This document shows, piece by piece, positions 24,941 to 34,090 of a stretch of DNA of 64,000 bases. How positions within the stretch are numbered: position 1 is the first letter of the stretch; every line of letters starts with the position of its first letter. The position numbers and the translations under genes were made by a program. The DNA is taken from contig NZ_AUCT01000017.1 of assembly GCF_000429905.1 (NCBI RefSeq), forward strand, positions 62,001-126,000. The letters are read 5' to 3'. The DNA comes from Desulfatibacillum aliphaticivorans DSM 15576. GTDB lineage: Bacteria > Desulfobacterota > Desulfobacteria > Desulfobacterales > Desulfatibacillaceae. The notes under the pieces were generated by a model, which was not told the DNA's origin, made no database searches, and saw only the letters and a list, made by a program, of their open reading frames with translations.

Positions 24941-25260
24941 GTAGAAAGCGTAGAAAGGGGTTTCTACGCCCAGAGACCTTTCTACACCCCCTTTCTACAT
25001 CTCTTAACAGCAGTAATAGCAGTTAGTTATAGATATTTTTGTAGAAAGTGTAGAAAGGTATGGAAATATTACTCACGCATAGCCCGTTTTTTTCAGGCAT
25101 GCCGTCATCCCATGATTTGAAAAAATGAACAGTAAGGGGGAGTAACCTCTGAAACCTTTCTACACTTTCTACGCTTGCCGCGTAACACCATATATAACAG
25201 TGACTTGCGCTGTAGAAAGGTGCTCTTTGGACATTCTACATTGTAGAAAGGTCTTTCTAC
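24941..25260. repeat. Iteron array, probable phage replication origin
   Basis: Eleven exact copies of GTAGAAAG in either orientation: 24941, 24950, 25041, 25050, 25212 and 25243 on plus, and 24978, 24991, 25156, 25165 and 25253 on minus, with diverged copies between. Many are paired tail to tail or head to head. The spacer is A+T richer than the genes, and the block abuts the primase-helicase gene. Further right, two similar segments AACGATTTTACC and AATCGTTTTACC occur at about 25278 and 25307. No gene is seen from 24869 to 25418. Confidence 0.65.
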
Positions 25261-25418
25261 ACCGGCGGCCTTTGTAACGATTTTACCGGCCAGATGCCGG
25301 TTTCTAATCGTTTTACCAGCGGGATAACAGTTTCGCCAGAATCTGCCGTGGATATAAACAAAAAGCCCGCAGAGGTGAATCCACGGGCCTGACTGGGTGA
25401 TGGTATGAAGGGCGAAAA

Positions 25419-28400
25419 TTATTCGACTGTCTGGATGGTGTAGAGCTTGGTTCCGTATCGTTTCTGGCTGATGACAACATCGAATCCAGCCTCGCGGATG
25501 GTTTCAAGGTCGTTGGCAAAGCGCTGAGCAAACTGCCTCGATGAATCCATTTCAAAGCGCAGACCGAAATCTCTGGCCACACGTTTGAGCGCCACGAACA
25601 GCTCCCGGGACAACACCTCCTTGAGACAGCCGTCTTCTTCGAGCTGCACCTGATAGCGGGCAACAAACTCCTGAATGTGATCCACCCGGCGATCGTTGTA
25701 GATATCTTTCCGGTCGGCCTCCACGGCGGTGCGCCACGCTTTGAACAATGTCGAGAGCGCCGTTGCGGTGTGATTGGAATCCCGGGCGGTTTCACGACTG
25801 GTCTGGTTGATGGTCTGGATCTGCTGCTTGAAAGCCGGTGCCAGCGTCGACATTCCCTGTTCGATCTGATCCTGAGATGATCCGGCCAGAAGCATCAGAT
25901 ACATCAGACTGAGATATTCGTTACAGCGTCGTTTGTCATGGTTTCCAAGGGCCTCGTGGAGCAATTTCATCGCCTGTGTCCGCATCCCGTCTTTCATCAT
26001 GGCCAGCACCTCGCTGGTGCGTTTCATCAGAGCGGAAATGATCAGGTCCCGGTTGCGCTGCAGGGCGGCAATCACATCTGACTCAATGAAACAGTCGTTG
26101 CCCTGATTGCCAATATCGAAATTGATCACAAAGCTGCGGGACTGGATTTCGGACAGCTCTCCGCACAACGGCTCGATGCCGGTGGTATTGAGCAGGCATT
26201 TGGTCCGCTCGGTCACGGTTTCACTGTCTGTGCCGCTCTTGCGTTTCTCTTTGGCAATGCCGGTGATACTGGTCAGCATGAAGGTGGTCAGGTCCTCGGT
26301 CATCTGCTTGACCTCGATGTTGTCGAGGACAATAAGCGGATTCTGGGAACCATCGGTATAGTTGGCCGCATCGGTGGCTTTCTTGTGCTGGGGCTCACCG
26401 TAAAGCAGCGCCGAAATCAGCTTACTGGCCGTGGTCTTACCCGAACCGGCCGATCCTTCAAAACGGGTCATGGGCCGGGTTCCGGAAAAATCGATCAGCA
26501 GAAAACAGGTCAGCCAGGACAGAATCAGAAAGCGGTCACCCTGCGAGCAGGTCATATTGTTGATCAGGAGATCGACCAGCAGCTTGTCGGCTTCCTCCGG
26601 TGCGGCGTCTTTCAGAAACTTCAACGGCTTCATCTTGCGGGAACCGTCGAGAATGATCCCGTCGGCGTTCCCACCATTTTTCAGGATCTCGATGCCGTCG
26701 GGTGTTATCCGGGCAATCTCATGATCCTGATTGTTCAGGTTGAAATAGACCGTGAAATTGGAAATATCCGTGTGCAGCCACGAGAAATGGTCGCGCACCT
26801 GACCTCGAATCATCGCCAAACTGGGCAATACCTCGAAAAAGGTGCGGCCGCCGTTGGATGTCGGAACCATGCCAGTGTGCTTGTAGAGCATGGCTGCATA
26901 CTGCCTTTTGCGTCCGCGATCGGGTGAATCCATCCAGTAAATGGAGTTGTCGAAATACATAAACGGCTCACCGGTCTGGGTGTGAAAGAACTGGGCTCCA
27001 TTGGCGGTAAACCAGTCATAGCCCGCTTCGGCTGCGGCGGTATAATCCGGAGCACCGTTTTCCAGTTCCGTATCGATCAGTACTTCATCGACCCGGGCGC
27101 GACAGGAACCGGGCGGTGATCCGCTGAGACGTTTGGCTTTCTTTTTTTCCTTTTTGGCGTTGTCACGTCGGTTCTGCTGAACAGATCGCACCTGTTCCTT
27201 GAGTGTCGCCATTGGAACCGCTTTACCCAGCCGCTCCTGAACCAGTTTCAATAGACGGCTTTGCTCCAGCGGTGAATGAGCCGAAATTTCGGCCAGAACC
27301 GGCTCGAGCTGGCGGTTTCTCTCTTCCTCCGGGGCATCCTCGGGCAGACTTTGAATGCCGAACTCAACCGGCGTACAGGCCGCAGAAAGCAGCACCTCAA
27401 ACTCAGCCTTACCATTGCCGGATGCAAAGAAATCGTTCACATCGATCTTGGCATTGGCCAGCAGCGTTTCAGCCTCCTGAATATCCTCGGCAGAGTGGCC
27501 TTCGAGTAATTTGGCGAGCTCCCGGGGGCCGACAGCCGCCGTCAGATTAAACCGTTCCTGCAGTTCCTGACGTGCCTGCTGCTGGGGGTCATTCAGAGGA
27601 ATGGTAACCAGCTTCGTATCAATCTTGTGTTCGGCCAGCGTGCGAGCAGTCTGCAAGGCTCCCTTGAGCCCGGCCTCCGAGATTTCATTGTCCTGACAGA
27701 TATAGACGGTCTTGAGCCCGCGCATCTTCGGGACCAGACGCTCCCAGTCTGCGGCCCTGATTCTTACCGTCACAGGAGAGAGCGCCGGGAAACCCTGTTG
27801 CATCAGAGCGATGCAATCGGTCACGCCTTCGGTAATGATGATGTGGTCGGGCTTACCCAGCAGGCAGTCCTCATTGAACAGCACCGCATTATTGATGAAG
27901 CGGGCGACATAAGGACGCTGATGTTCATCGTGAACCGGCAGCTTCTTGTACTTTCCCTGTTCCCAGTTTGCATCCGGTGTCCACGGAGTCTTGCGGCCGA
28001 TCATGAACACCACGCGGCCACGACTCCAGTATGGAAAGATGATTCGTTTTTCAAAAAACGGATTCAATCCATCCTGACTGGTCGGGCGAAAGGCTCCTGT
28101 GGCGGAAAGCTCCCGTTTGCTAAATCCATGATCGCCGGATCGCAGGGCAGCAATGACACCGGACTCATTGTCGGCAAAACCGATCAACAGGTCGTCGATG
28201 GTCTCATCACTGATGGCATATTTTTCCTTCAGCCAGGTCAACGCCTCCTGATTATCCTTGAGCCGCTGGTGATAGTAGCGGGCCAGCTCGGTCAGGGCAT
28301 CTTTGACCCGGATCTCAAAGGAACGATCATTTTCCGTCTGCTCCAAGCGTTCCTGCGTGAGGCCGTAACGTGACAACGGCGGCATCCCGGCTTTCCCTGC

Positions 28401-28721
28401 AAGAAAATCACGGGCCTGCCGATGGCTGTCGGGCATGGGACCGGATTGCCCGGCGGTGACCGTACCCGATTGAATAAACTCAACGAGCTGGAGGACATCA
28501 CCACCCACACCGCAGCCGAAGCAATACCAGCCCTGTTTGTCGAGCATCACATGAAGTGAGCGATGGGACTGACTCTGGTGATGCGGGCAATCGCACTGGA
28601 GCCGCTGCCGGGATTCCTGTGTGATCCTTCCGGCCAGAAGATCCCTTGCCACATCACCAATATCGAGCTCGGTTATCAGGCGGTAGTATTCTCTGACATT
28701 ATCTGAACCGCCCATGCTCAT
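25419..28721 (-). CDS. Primase-helicase replication protein (CHC2 + Toprim + AAA ATPase)
   Basis: The product is 1100 residues from the ATG at 28721, whose ATGA overlaps the previous stop. Near residue 45 a CHC2 zinc finger is seen (C-D-C-P-H-H, then W-Y-C-F-G-C-G); near 275 a Toprim core, I-I-T-E-G-V-T-D and V-Y-I-C-Q-D-N; near 760 a P-loop G-S-A-G-S-G-K-T-T within a helicase-like ATPase. Such fused proteins prime and unwind phage DNA. The iteron array lies directly after its 3' end. Confidence 0.85.
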   Translation of the reverse strand: MSMGGSDNVREYYRLITELDIGDVARDLLAGRITQESRQRLQCDCPHHQSQSHRSLHVMLDKQGWYCFGCGVGGDVLQLVEFIQSGTVTAGQSGPMPDSHRQARDFLAGKAGMPPLSRYGLTQERLEQTENDRSFEIRVKDALTELARYYHQRLKDNQEALTWLKEKYAISDETIDDLLIGFADNESGVIAALRSGDHGFSKRELSATGAFRPTSQDGLNPFFEKRIIFPYWSRGRVVFMIGRKTPWTPDANWEQGKYKKLPVHDEHQRPYVARFINNAVLFNEDCLLGKPDHIIITEGVTDCIALMQQGFPALSPVTVRIRAADWERLVPKMRGLKTVYICQDNEISEAGLKGALQTARTLAEHKIDTKLVTIPLNDPQQQARQELQERFNLTAAVGPRELAKLLEGHSAEDIQEAETLLANAKIDVNDFFASGNGKAEFEVLLSAACTPVEFGIQSLPEDAPEEERNRQLEPVLAEISAHSPLEQSRLLKLVQERLGKAVPMATLKEQVRSVQQNRRDNAKKEKKKAKRLSGSPPGSCRARVDEVLIDTELENGAPDYTAAAEAGYDWFTANGAQFFHTQTGEPFMYFDNSIYWMDSPDRGRKRQYAAMLYKHTGMVPTSNGGRTFFEVLPSLAMIRGQVRDHFSWLHTDISNFTVYFNLNNQDHEIARITPDGIEILKNGGNADGIILDGSRKMKPLKFLKDAAPEEADKLLVDLLINNMTCSQGDRFLILSWLTCFLLIDFSGTRPMTRFEGSAGSGKTTASKLISALLYGEPQHKKATDAANYTDGSQNPLIVLDNIEVKQMTEDLTTFMLTSITGIAKEKRKSGTDSETVTERTKCLLNTTGIEPLCGELSEIQSRSFVINFDIGNQGNDCFIESDVIAALQRNRDLIISALMKRTSEVLAMMKDGMRTQAMKLLHEALGNHDKRRCNEYLSLMYLMLLAGSSQDQIEQGMSTLAPAFKQQIQTINQTSRETARDSNHTATALSTLFKAWRTAVEADRKDIYNDRRVDHIQEFVARYQVQLEEDGCLKEVLSRELFVALKRVARDFGLRFEMDSSRQFAQRFANDLETIREAGFDVVISQKRYGTKLYTIQTVE

Positions 28722-30940
28722 AATGCCCCCGCACAAGCTGACTGCTCTTCAGGGCAATTCACATTGTTCAACAGAATGGAGAGAAAGGTCTTTCGGTCAT
28801 CCACCTGACATTTTTTGGCACAATTACGGATGCCCCATCGGTCGCCCAGCACAATCGCTGTCTTGCGGGCACGGGTCACGCCGGTGTACAGCAGATTACG
28901 ATGATGCATAAAGGAATGAGCCTTGTGGACCACCACGACAGTGCATGGAAATTCCGATCCCTGGGTTTTGTGGATTGTCAGCGTATATGCCAGCTGGATG
29001 TCCTGAAGGTTCGGTGAGCCTTTTTCAATCTCAACCGCCACACCCTCGAAATCAATCAGAAGCGTGCCGTTGGGCAAAACATCGACCACATGGCCGATGG
29101 CACCGTTCATCACGTTCAGCTCATAGTTGTTGCGGGTCTGAATGACCTTGTCGTGTTTCAAAAATGGCGACCGACGGCCGGGCTGTGTTTCCGGAACACT
29201 CACATTCCATAGCCGCTTCTGGATAAGCCTCTGCAGGTCCTCATTGAGGGATTTGGTTCCCAGCGGCCCCTTGTGCGTTGGAGTCAACACCTGCACATCC
29301 TTGATTAGATCAAATCCAAGGGCATCGAGCCGCTTGTCAAAGAGATCCAACAGGAAATTTCGAGCAGCACCCGGGTCGGTGAACTGATCCGCCAGATACC
29401 AGTCCCGGCATCCCTGTGAACTGGCGTCGCTGGTCTTTCTGACTTCTCCTTTGAGAATAGCGGTACTGTTTTCCTTCAGGACACCGGCCTGCCTGACTAC
29501 CTTATCCAGAATGACCGTGGGGATGGCATTGGAGTGGATCAGATCCCGAAGGATATTTCCCGGACCGACCGGCGGTAGCTGGTTGTGGTCTCCCACCATG
29601 ACAATGGCCGTTCTGGCAAAGTCGACCGCATTGAAAAGGTGCCACGCCAACGGAACATCCACCATGGAAAATTCATCGATGATCAGAACGTCGGCATCGA
29701 TTGGATTATTGCTATCTTTAGAAAAGGACTTGCCGTCATAGCCAAGCAGGCGATGGATGGTGGTTCCGGTGCGACCGCTCACTTCCTCGAGTCTCTTGGC
29801 CGCTTTGCCTGTCGGTGCGGACAGCACCACCTCCAGATCGCACTCTTCACATACCCCATTGATGACCGAAACCGTATAACTCTTACCCGATCCGGCTCCA
29901 CCGGAGATCAGGCTGATGGAGTGCTGCAAAGCGGAGTGAACCGCTTCGAGCTGCTTTTCGTTGAGCGTTTCCGCCTGACGAAGAATCAGCTTCTGTAGAT
30001 TGCGGGTCGATTTGAAATGAGGGTTCGAGGCATCCGCCTTGGTGAAAATGGCGGCGATGTCCTGTTCCATTTTCAGGATATCGGAAAGCGCCACCAGAAA
30101 ACGTCCCGCGTGTGATTCACAGGAAAGCAGTCTTTCACTGATCAGATTGTCCAGCGATGCTTCGATACGGATGCGGCTGTCCAGATTATCCATCACCAGC
30201 AGCAGGTTGGCCTGATCAACAAGGTCCTCGTATTCGACCCAGCAGTTTCCCTGATCCAGCGCCTCGTGCATGCAGTACTGAATACCGGCACGGATTCTTG
30301 GCGTGTGGTCTTTGGGCGTACCCAGTTTGCGGGCAATCTTGTCGACTTTTTTGAAGCCGAATCCACGCAGTTCCCGGATGAGGATGTAAGGGTCGGCCTT
30401 GAGGATATCCAAACAGTTCCCGCCCAGCTTATCGACCAGCGTGGTTACCTGATGATGGGTCAACCCAAAGGCGGAGAGCCATGCAAGGACGGCATTGACG
30501 CTGCGGTTTTTGCACCATTCATCCTTCAGGCGATTGGCGGCATCGAGGGAAATTCTGGCTTTTGATGCGATGAGCTCCGGGGATTCAATCAGAGTCTCCT
30601 CGAATGAATCGCCGAACTCTTCGACAATAAGGCGGGCTTTGGCAGGGCCAATCCCTTTGATATCCGGGTGATTGGCCAGATAGTGAATCAATCCTTCCGG
30701 GTTCAGATCAAGATCGTGCTCCATGGCATCGACCTTGAACTGACGACCATATTTCGGATGGGTGGCCCACGTCCCCAAAAGGACCACGGGCTGGTTTTCA
30801 CGGGCAAACAGGTTTACGGCAAACTGAATTTCATCTCCTGTGGAGGTGAGTAAACGGCCTGCAGAAAATTTTGGCCCGGCATAATAAACTCTCTCTATTC
30901 TTCCCCGGAGTTTTGCCGGGGAGTTTGTTTTTCTTGGCAT
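28718..30940 (-). CDS. RecD2-like ATP-dependent DNA helicase
   Basis: The product is 740 residues with an N-terminal OB part (G-T-W-A-T-H-P-K-Y-G-R-Q-F), helix-hairpin-helix (I-K-G-I-G-P-A-K-A), Walker A G-A-G-S-G-K-S, Walker B I-I-D-E-F-S-M-V, and late I-H-K-T-Q-G-S-E-F-P. This is the RecD2 arrangement, a 5'-3' helicase working without RecBC. It overlaps the ERCC4 nuclease gene by 46 bases. Confidence 0.9.
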   Translation of the reverse strand: MPRKTNSPAKLRGRIERVYYAGPKFSAGRLLTSTGDEIQFAVNLFARENQPVVLLGTWATHPKYGRQFKVDAMEHDLDLNPEGLIHYLANHPDIKGIGPAKARLIVEEFGDSFEETLIESPELIASKARISLDAANRLKDEWCKNRSVNAVLAWLSAFGLTHHQVTTLVDKLGGNCLDILKADPYILIRELRGFGFKKVDKIARKLGTPKDHTPRIRAGIQYCMHEALDQGNCWVEYEDLVDQANLLLVMDNLDSRIRIEASLDNLISERLLSCESHAGRFLVALSDILKMEQDIAAIFTKADASNPHFKSTRNLQKLILRQAETLNEKQLEAVHSALQHSISLISGGAGSGKSYTVSVINGVCEECDLEVVLSAPTGKAAKRLEEVSGRTGTTIHRLLGYDGKSFSKDSNNPIDADVLIIDEFSMVDVPLAWHLFNAVDFARTAIVMVGDHNQLPPVGPGNILRDLIHSNAIPTVILDKVVRQAGVLKENSTAILKGEVRKTSDASSQGCRDWYLADQFTDPGAARNFLLDLFDKRLDALGFDLIKDVQVLTPTHKGPLGTKSLNEDLQRLIQKRLWNVSVPETQPGRRSPFLKHDKVIQTRNNYELNVMNGAIGHVVDVLPNGTLLIDFEGVAVEIEKGSPNLQDIQLAYTLTIHKTQGSEFPCTVVVVHKAHSFMHHRNLLYTGVTRARKTAIVLGDRWGIRNCAKKCQVDDRKTFLSILLNNVNCPEEQSACAGAL

Positions 30941-31365
30941 TGAGCGAACCTCCGGTGAAAGCGCATTAAAAACTCTTCAACAAACCGGCAGGCTGCCTGA
31001 CGGTCTGAACAGAAATAAACGGGCACACCGAAGTCGATGATGATGGAGGCAATGGTTCCTATGAGGGCGTTTGGATGGGCGTCGCTCTGGTAACAGGCAC
31101 CGAGAACATCCCGGTAATTGGCCTCAACGACGACACAGGCTGCGTCATAATGCCGGAGTTTTTCGAGCTCCTTGTGAAAACGCTTGCGGCCTCGGATGAC
31201 CGTGGAAACAAAATCCGCCATGGACTTCCTTTCCACCGCCACCCGGGTCTCGAATCCCTCGATGGAGTAATCTCCCGCCGGGAGGGCTTTACGGATTGAT
31301 GCGACTGATTCCGAATCAAATCCGTAAGGCTCCTGTTCCCGGGTATCAACGACAACGGTAACCAT
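30895..31365 (-). CDS. ERCC4-domain nuclease
   Basis: The product is 156 residues from the ATG at 31365 with GAGG upstream. The active-site signature is visible: V-D-T-R-E-Q-E-P-Y near the start, then V-A-V-E-R-K-S-M-A-D-F-V, the E-R-K-x3-D motif of XPF/Mus81 nucleases. It likely cuts branched DNA in phage replication or recombination. It has no helix-hairpin-helix of its own, but the neighbouring RecD2 protein has one. Confidence 0.85.
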   Translation of the reverse strand: MVTVVVDTREQEPYGFDSESVASIRKALPAGDYSIEGFETRVAVERKSMADFVSTVIRGRKRFHKELEKLRHYDAACVVVEANYRDVLGACYQSDAHPNALIGTIASIIIDFGVPVYFCSDRQAACRFVEEFLMRFHRRFAQCQEKQTPRQNSGEE

Positions 31366-31373
31366 GCCCATCC

Positions 31374-31847
31374 TCAAAACGGAATCATGTCGTCTACATC
31401 GTGACCGGCCGACGGTGCTGCGGCATCTTCATCCGAAAGCACAATCCGGCGGTTGAAGTAGATGTTCTCGAATTCGTTTTTCGTGCGCTTGGTCACCTCG
31501 AGCCCGACATCCAGAAGGGTTTCCAGTTTGCCCGGGAGATCGGAGAGCTTGTCCATCTGCAGGCCGCAGGTATAGAGATCCTGCTTGAGCCATTTCACAT
31601 TGTCCTTGCTGGCAATGACGTTGTTACGCCACAGCAGACGGCCTTTGTGCGTGGGACCCAGAATCTTCAGCGCCCACTTGAGCATGGGATTGCCGGAAGT
31701 TTCCGAGCGGGTCAGTTCCACGCGATCGACCTTGACCTGATATTTCCCGTCGGGAACAGCTTCAAAGTCCTTTTCTTCAACATCCGCAGAAACGAAATCA
31801 TCGTCGAACTGCGCGAGGTCCATGGTGTCATCGTTATTCCAACTCAT
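31374..31847 (-). CDS. DUF669 ssDNA-binding-like protein with SSB-type tail
   Basis: The product is 157 residues. The ATG at 31847 has AAGGAG eight bases before it; an ATG at 31853 is too close. The core (G-K-Y-Q-V-K-V-D-R-V-E-L-T, W-A-L-K-I-L-G-P-T-H-K-G-R) belongs to DUF669, linked to phage recombination. It ends D-V-D-D-M-I-P-F, very like the D-D-D-I-P-F tip of bacterial SSB that recruits partner proteins. Role as the phage ssDNA-binding protein is inferred. Confidence 0.75.
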   Translation of the reverse strand: MSWNNDDTMDLAQFDDDFVSADVEEKDFEAVPDGKYQVKVDRVELTRSETSGNPMLKWALKILGPTHKGRLLWRNNVIASKDNVKWLKQDLYTCGLQMDKLSDLPGKLETLLDVGLEVTKRTKNEFENIYFNRRIVLSDEDAAAPSAGHDVDDMIPF

Positions 31848-31852
31848 TGTCA

Positions 31853-32623
31853 TTACTCCTTATTTTGAGGTTTAGCCGTTGTAGCTGGCTCCGACTTAGT
31901 CCGGGCGGCACTCACCGCTGAACCGGCAGCCGTTTGATTGAAAGCTTTCAGGAAGGTCGGGAAATCCAGAGGGATCATCTCCGGAAGACGGCCGGTTCGA
32001 TCTCCGGCGTCGTAATTGGGGCTGGGCTTGGTGCGCATGACACGCTGATACATGGGCTTGCCGTCGTCACCGGTTTTCATGTCCAGATCACAGAACAGAA
32101 TCAGGTCCACCAGACCGGTGACCAGCTTGCGGGCCTTGTCCGGCAGGGTCGGCACAATGCGTGTGTGTTTCCCGGTACGCGTTTCGATGTCACGCTCGTG
32201 GGAATGGGAAATAAGGATCAGGCCGTAAGGCAGGAATGCCAGCTTGTTGAGAACGCGCTGGAACTCATTATTGATGAGGGCATAGCCTTTGCCGTAGCCA
32301 AGATCGGACTCATGCTCGATCTTGAACTTCTTGCAGACATAGTCCGCGCACATGCGATAGGCGTTATCCACCGTGTCGATGACGATGGTCTTGAAGTCGT
32401 GTTTGCCTTCGGCAATCTCGGCACACGCCTGCAGAAGGTCGTCCCAGCAGGTAATAGGCGCTTCGAACACTTCGAGGGCATTCAGGCCCGGTTCCGTGGC
32501 GAGAAACAGGGCGTTCTCAGCATGGGAGCACCATGTGCTCTTGCCGATTTTACTTGGACCGTAGACCAGCGCGGTCAGGTCGTTCAGGTTTGCTTTAGGT
32601 TTGGTTTTGCTTTTTGGAAGCAT
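31853..32623 (-). CDS. Sak4-like recombination ATPase
   Basis: The product is 256 residues with Walker A G-P-S-K-I-G-K-S-T-W, Walker B F-K-T-I-V-I-D-T-V, and the S-H-S-H-E-R sensor region of phage AAA_24/Sak4 proteins, distant RecA/Rad51 relatives that promote single-strand annealing or strand exchange. It is coupled to the DUF669 gene by a TAATG overlap, a usual pairing in phages. Confidence 0.85.
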   Translation of the reverse strand: MLPKSKTKPKANLNDLTALVYGPSKIGKSTWCSHAENALFLATEPGLNALEVFEAPITCWDDLLQACAEIAEGKHDFKTIVIDTVDNAYRMCADYVCKKFKIEHESDLGYGKGYALINNEFQRVLNKLAFLPYGLILISHSHERDIETRTGKHTRIVPTLPDKARKLVTGLVDLILFCDLDMKTGDDGKPMYQRVMRTKPSPNYDAGDRTGRLPEMIPLDFPTFLKAFNQTAAGSAVSAARTKSEPATTAKPQNKE

Positions 32624-32648
32624 GGTTTATCTCCTTGTATGGTTTGGG

Positions 32649-33665
32649 TTAAAAAACAGGGGCAGCGTCTTCACTTGCTCCATCCCGCAGCTCTTCGTGC
32701 GGGAGCACCCGTTGGTAATGGTTTTCAATGACGTTGGGATTCTCACCGCTCCGGCACAGCGGGAAGTAGGGACAGGCGCGTCCATACTGAAAACAGAAAG
32801 CCGTATTGCGGTAGAAGGTGTTGCGGCGGCGGGCATCCAGCATGGCTTTGGATAATTCCCAAAGCTCACTGCGAAGCTCGTCGAATTGATCGCGGGAGAT
32901 GTAGAGCAGCTCCCGGTGAAACATGCCCGGCTCGAGGTATTTGTCTTTGAGGCGCTGCTGAAAGGCATCATCCGGCTCGGGCATCTTGCGCTTGGCACTG
33001 CTCTTGCCGGTTTTGGATTTGGCAATCAGCTCGGCACGGCGGGTTTCAAACTCAGCTTCTGTCTCGCCTTTGCTCTGGCGTAGCTTGGCCTTGACCAGCA
33101 CGTTGTAGATGATGCCGGAGATACGGATGCCGAGGGTCTGCTCCAGATACCACGCATAAATGATGATCTGAAAATCAGTCCAAAGCCGTTCCAGATAACC
33201 GGCATCGATTTGTGAGGCGGTCTTGTGCTCGAGCAGCAAGTATTGACCGTCCTGCTGGACCAGACCATCGACCTTGCCAGCCAGCACAAAACTTCTTGAT
33301 GCGGCGTTGGTATCCGGATTGACGATGGGGCCTTCGAAGGTCTTCTCCAGAGCGACCACGTCAAAGTCCTCGACGGGATATTGCTCCGAGTATGAACTCA
33401 TCATGGCGGTGGCCAGATGCCAGTCCGCGAGCTGATGGTCATCATGTGCCCGGTTGGCATAGACCTGATCGATGTGTTCGAGAACCTTTTCGAGCTCCCT
33501 CTGGCCATGCCAGATCTCAAGGCAGTCGTGAATGACTGATCCGAAAGCCAGGTTGTGATCCCGCTCCAGAGGAACAAGGTCCCTCAGGTAGCGGTATTCA
33601 CAAGCCTTGCGGCAATTGCGGAAGAGTCGCCACATGGAATACGTGGTGGTCATCAATTCGCTCAT
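32649..33665 (-). CDS. PD-(D/E)XK nuclease, RecB/Cas4-like
   Basis: The product is 338 residues from the ATG at 33665 with GGAGG; the upstream extension lacks support. Near the start C-R-K-A-C-E-Y-R-Y-L, then G-S-V-I-H, G-K-V-D-G-L-V and L-L-L-E-H-K-T-A-S give the exonuclease core. The C-terminal C-F-Q-Y-G-R-A-C-P-Y-F-P-L-C with the early cysteines could hold a 4Fe-4S cluster as in Cas4 and AddB. It likely makes the single strands used by the Sak4-like ATPase. Confidence 0.85.
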   Translation of the reverse strand: MSELMTTTYSMWRLFRNCRKACEYRYLRDLVPLERDHNLAFGSVIHDCLEIWHGQRELEKVLEHIDQVYANRAHDDHQLADWHLATAMMSSYSEQYPVEDFDVVALEKTFEGPIVNPDTNAASRSFVLAGKVDGLVQQDGQYLLLEHKTASQIDAGYLERLWTDFQIIIYAWYLEQTLGIRISGIIYNVLVKAKLRQSKGETEAEFETRRAELIAKSKTGKSSAKRKMPEPDDAFQQRLKDKYLEPGMFHRELLYISRDQFDELRSELWELSKAMLDARRRNTFYRNTAFCFQYGRACPYFPLCRSGENPNVIENHYQRVLPHEELRDGASEDAAPVF

Positions 33666-33982
33666 ACCGCCACCTCCATTCCTGAAGGTGCCTTTGCGTT
33701 GCAGGCGCATCCGCCACCGGCGGGTTCACGGTCGATCATTACCGCACGCTCGCCGTATTCCTTGGTGGCGAAGCCGGTAAAGATGCTCGCCAGATCACCA
33801 CCGACCTTGGTCGCTGCATCGATAAAGCAGGTGCGATTCTGTTTATCCAGATTGAAGCGGGATTCCATCCTCACTCTGGAGTGTCCATACATGCTTTCCA
33901 CAGCCAGCAACGCCAGCATGAAGGTGTCTTCCAAGTCCTGAGCCGGGACCGACTGATCAAAGCGATACTTGTAAGTTTCCAT
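33662..33982 (-). CDS. Hypothetical protein in the recombination operon
   Basis: The product is 106 residues, overlapping the nuclease gene by four bases. No family is named. It has C-A-C-N near the end and a helix-rich middle (L-A-L-L-A-V-E-S-M-Y-G-H-S-R). It is the first gene of the recombination unit after a bipartite element copy. Confidence 0.55.
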   Translation of the reverse strand: METYKYRFDQSVPAQDLEDTFMLALLAVESMYGHSRVRMESRFNLDKQNRTCFIDAATKVGGDLASIFTGFATKEYGERAVMIDREPAGGGCACNAKAPSGMEVAV

Positions 33983-34055
33983 TATTAATCTCCTGTTGTT
34001 TCTCAGGTTTTCTGTTTACCGAGGCCCCGGTCGTCCGCTTCATGCGGCACGATGC

Positions 34056-34086
34056 TTACTTACCGGAACCCCGGGCGATGCGTCGG
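34056..34086 (-). promoter_or_regulatory. Bipartite repeat element, copy 8
   Basis: Minus strand: CCGACG, 14 bases, CCGGTAAGTAA. It begins four bases after the sigma factor stop and lies 74 bases before the first gene of the recombination unit. Confidence 0.75.
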
Positions 34087-34090
34087 TCGA

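Noticed and set aside
24941..25260. Possible CRISPR array.
   Set aside because: Repeats are eight bases, in both orientations and irregularly spaced; no cas genes except a Cas4-like phage nuclease.
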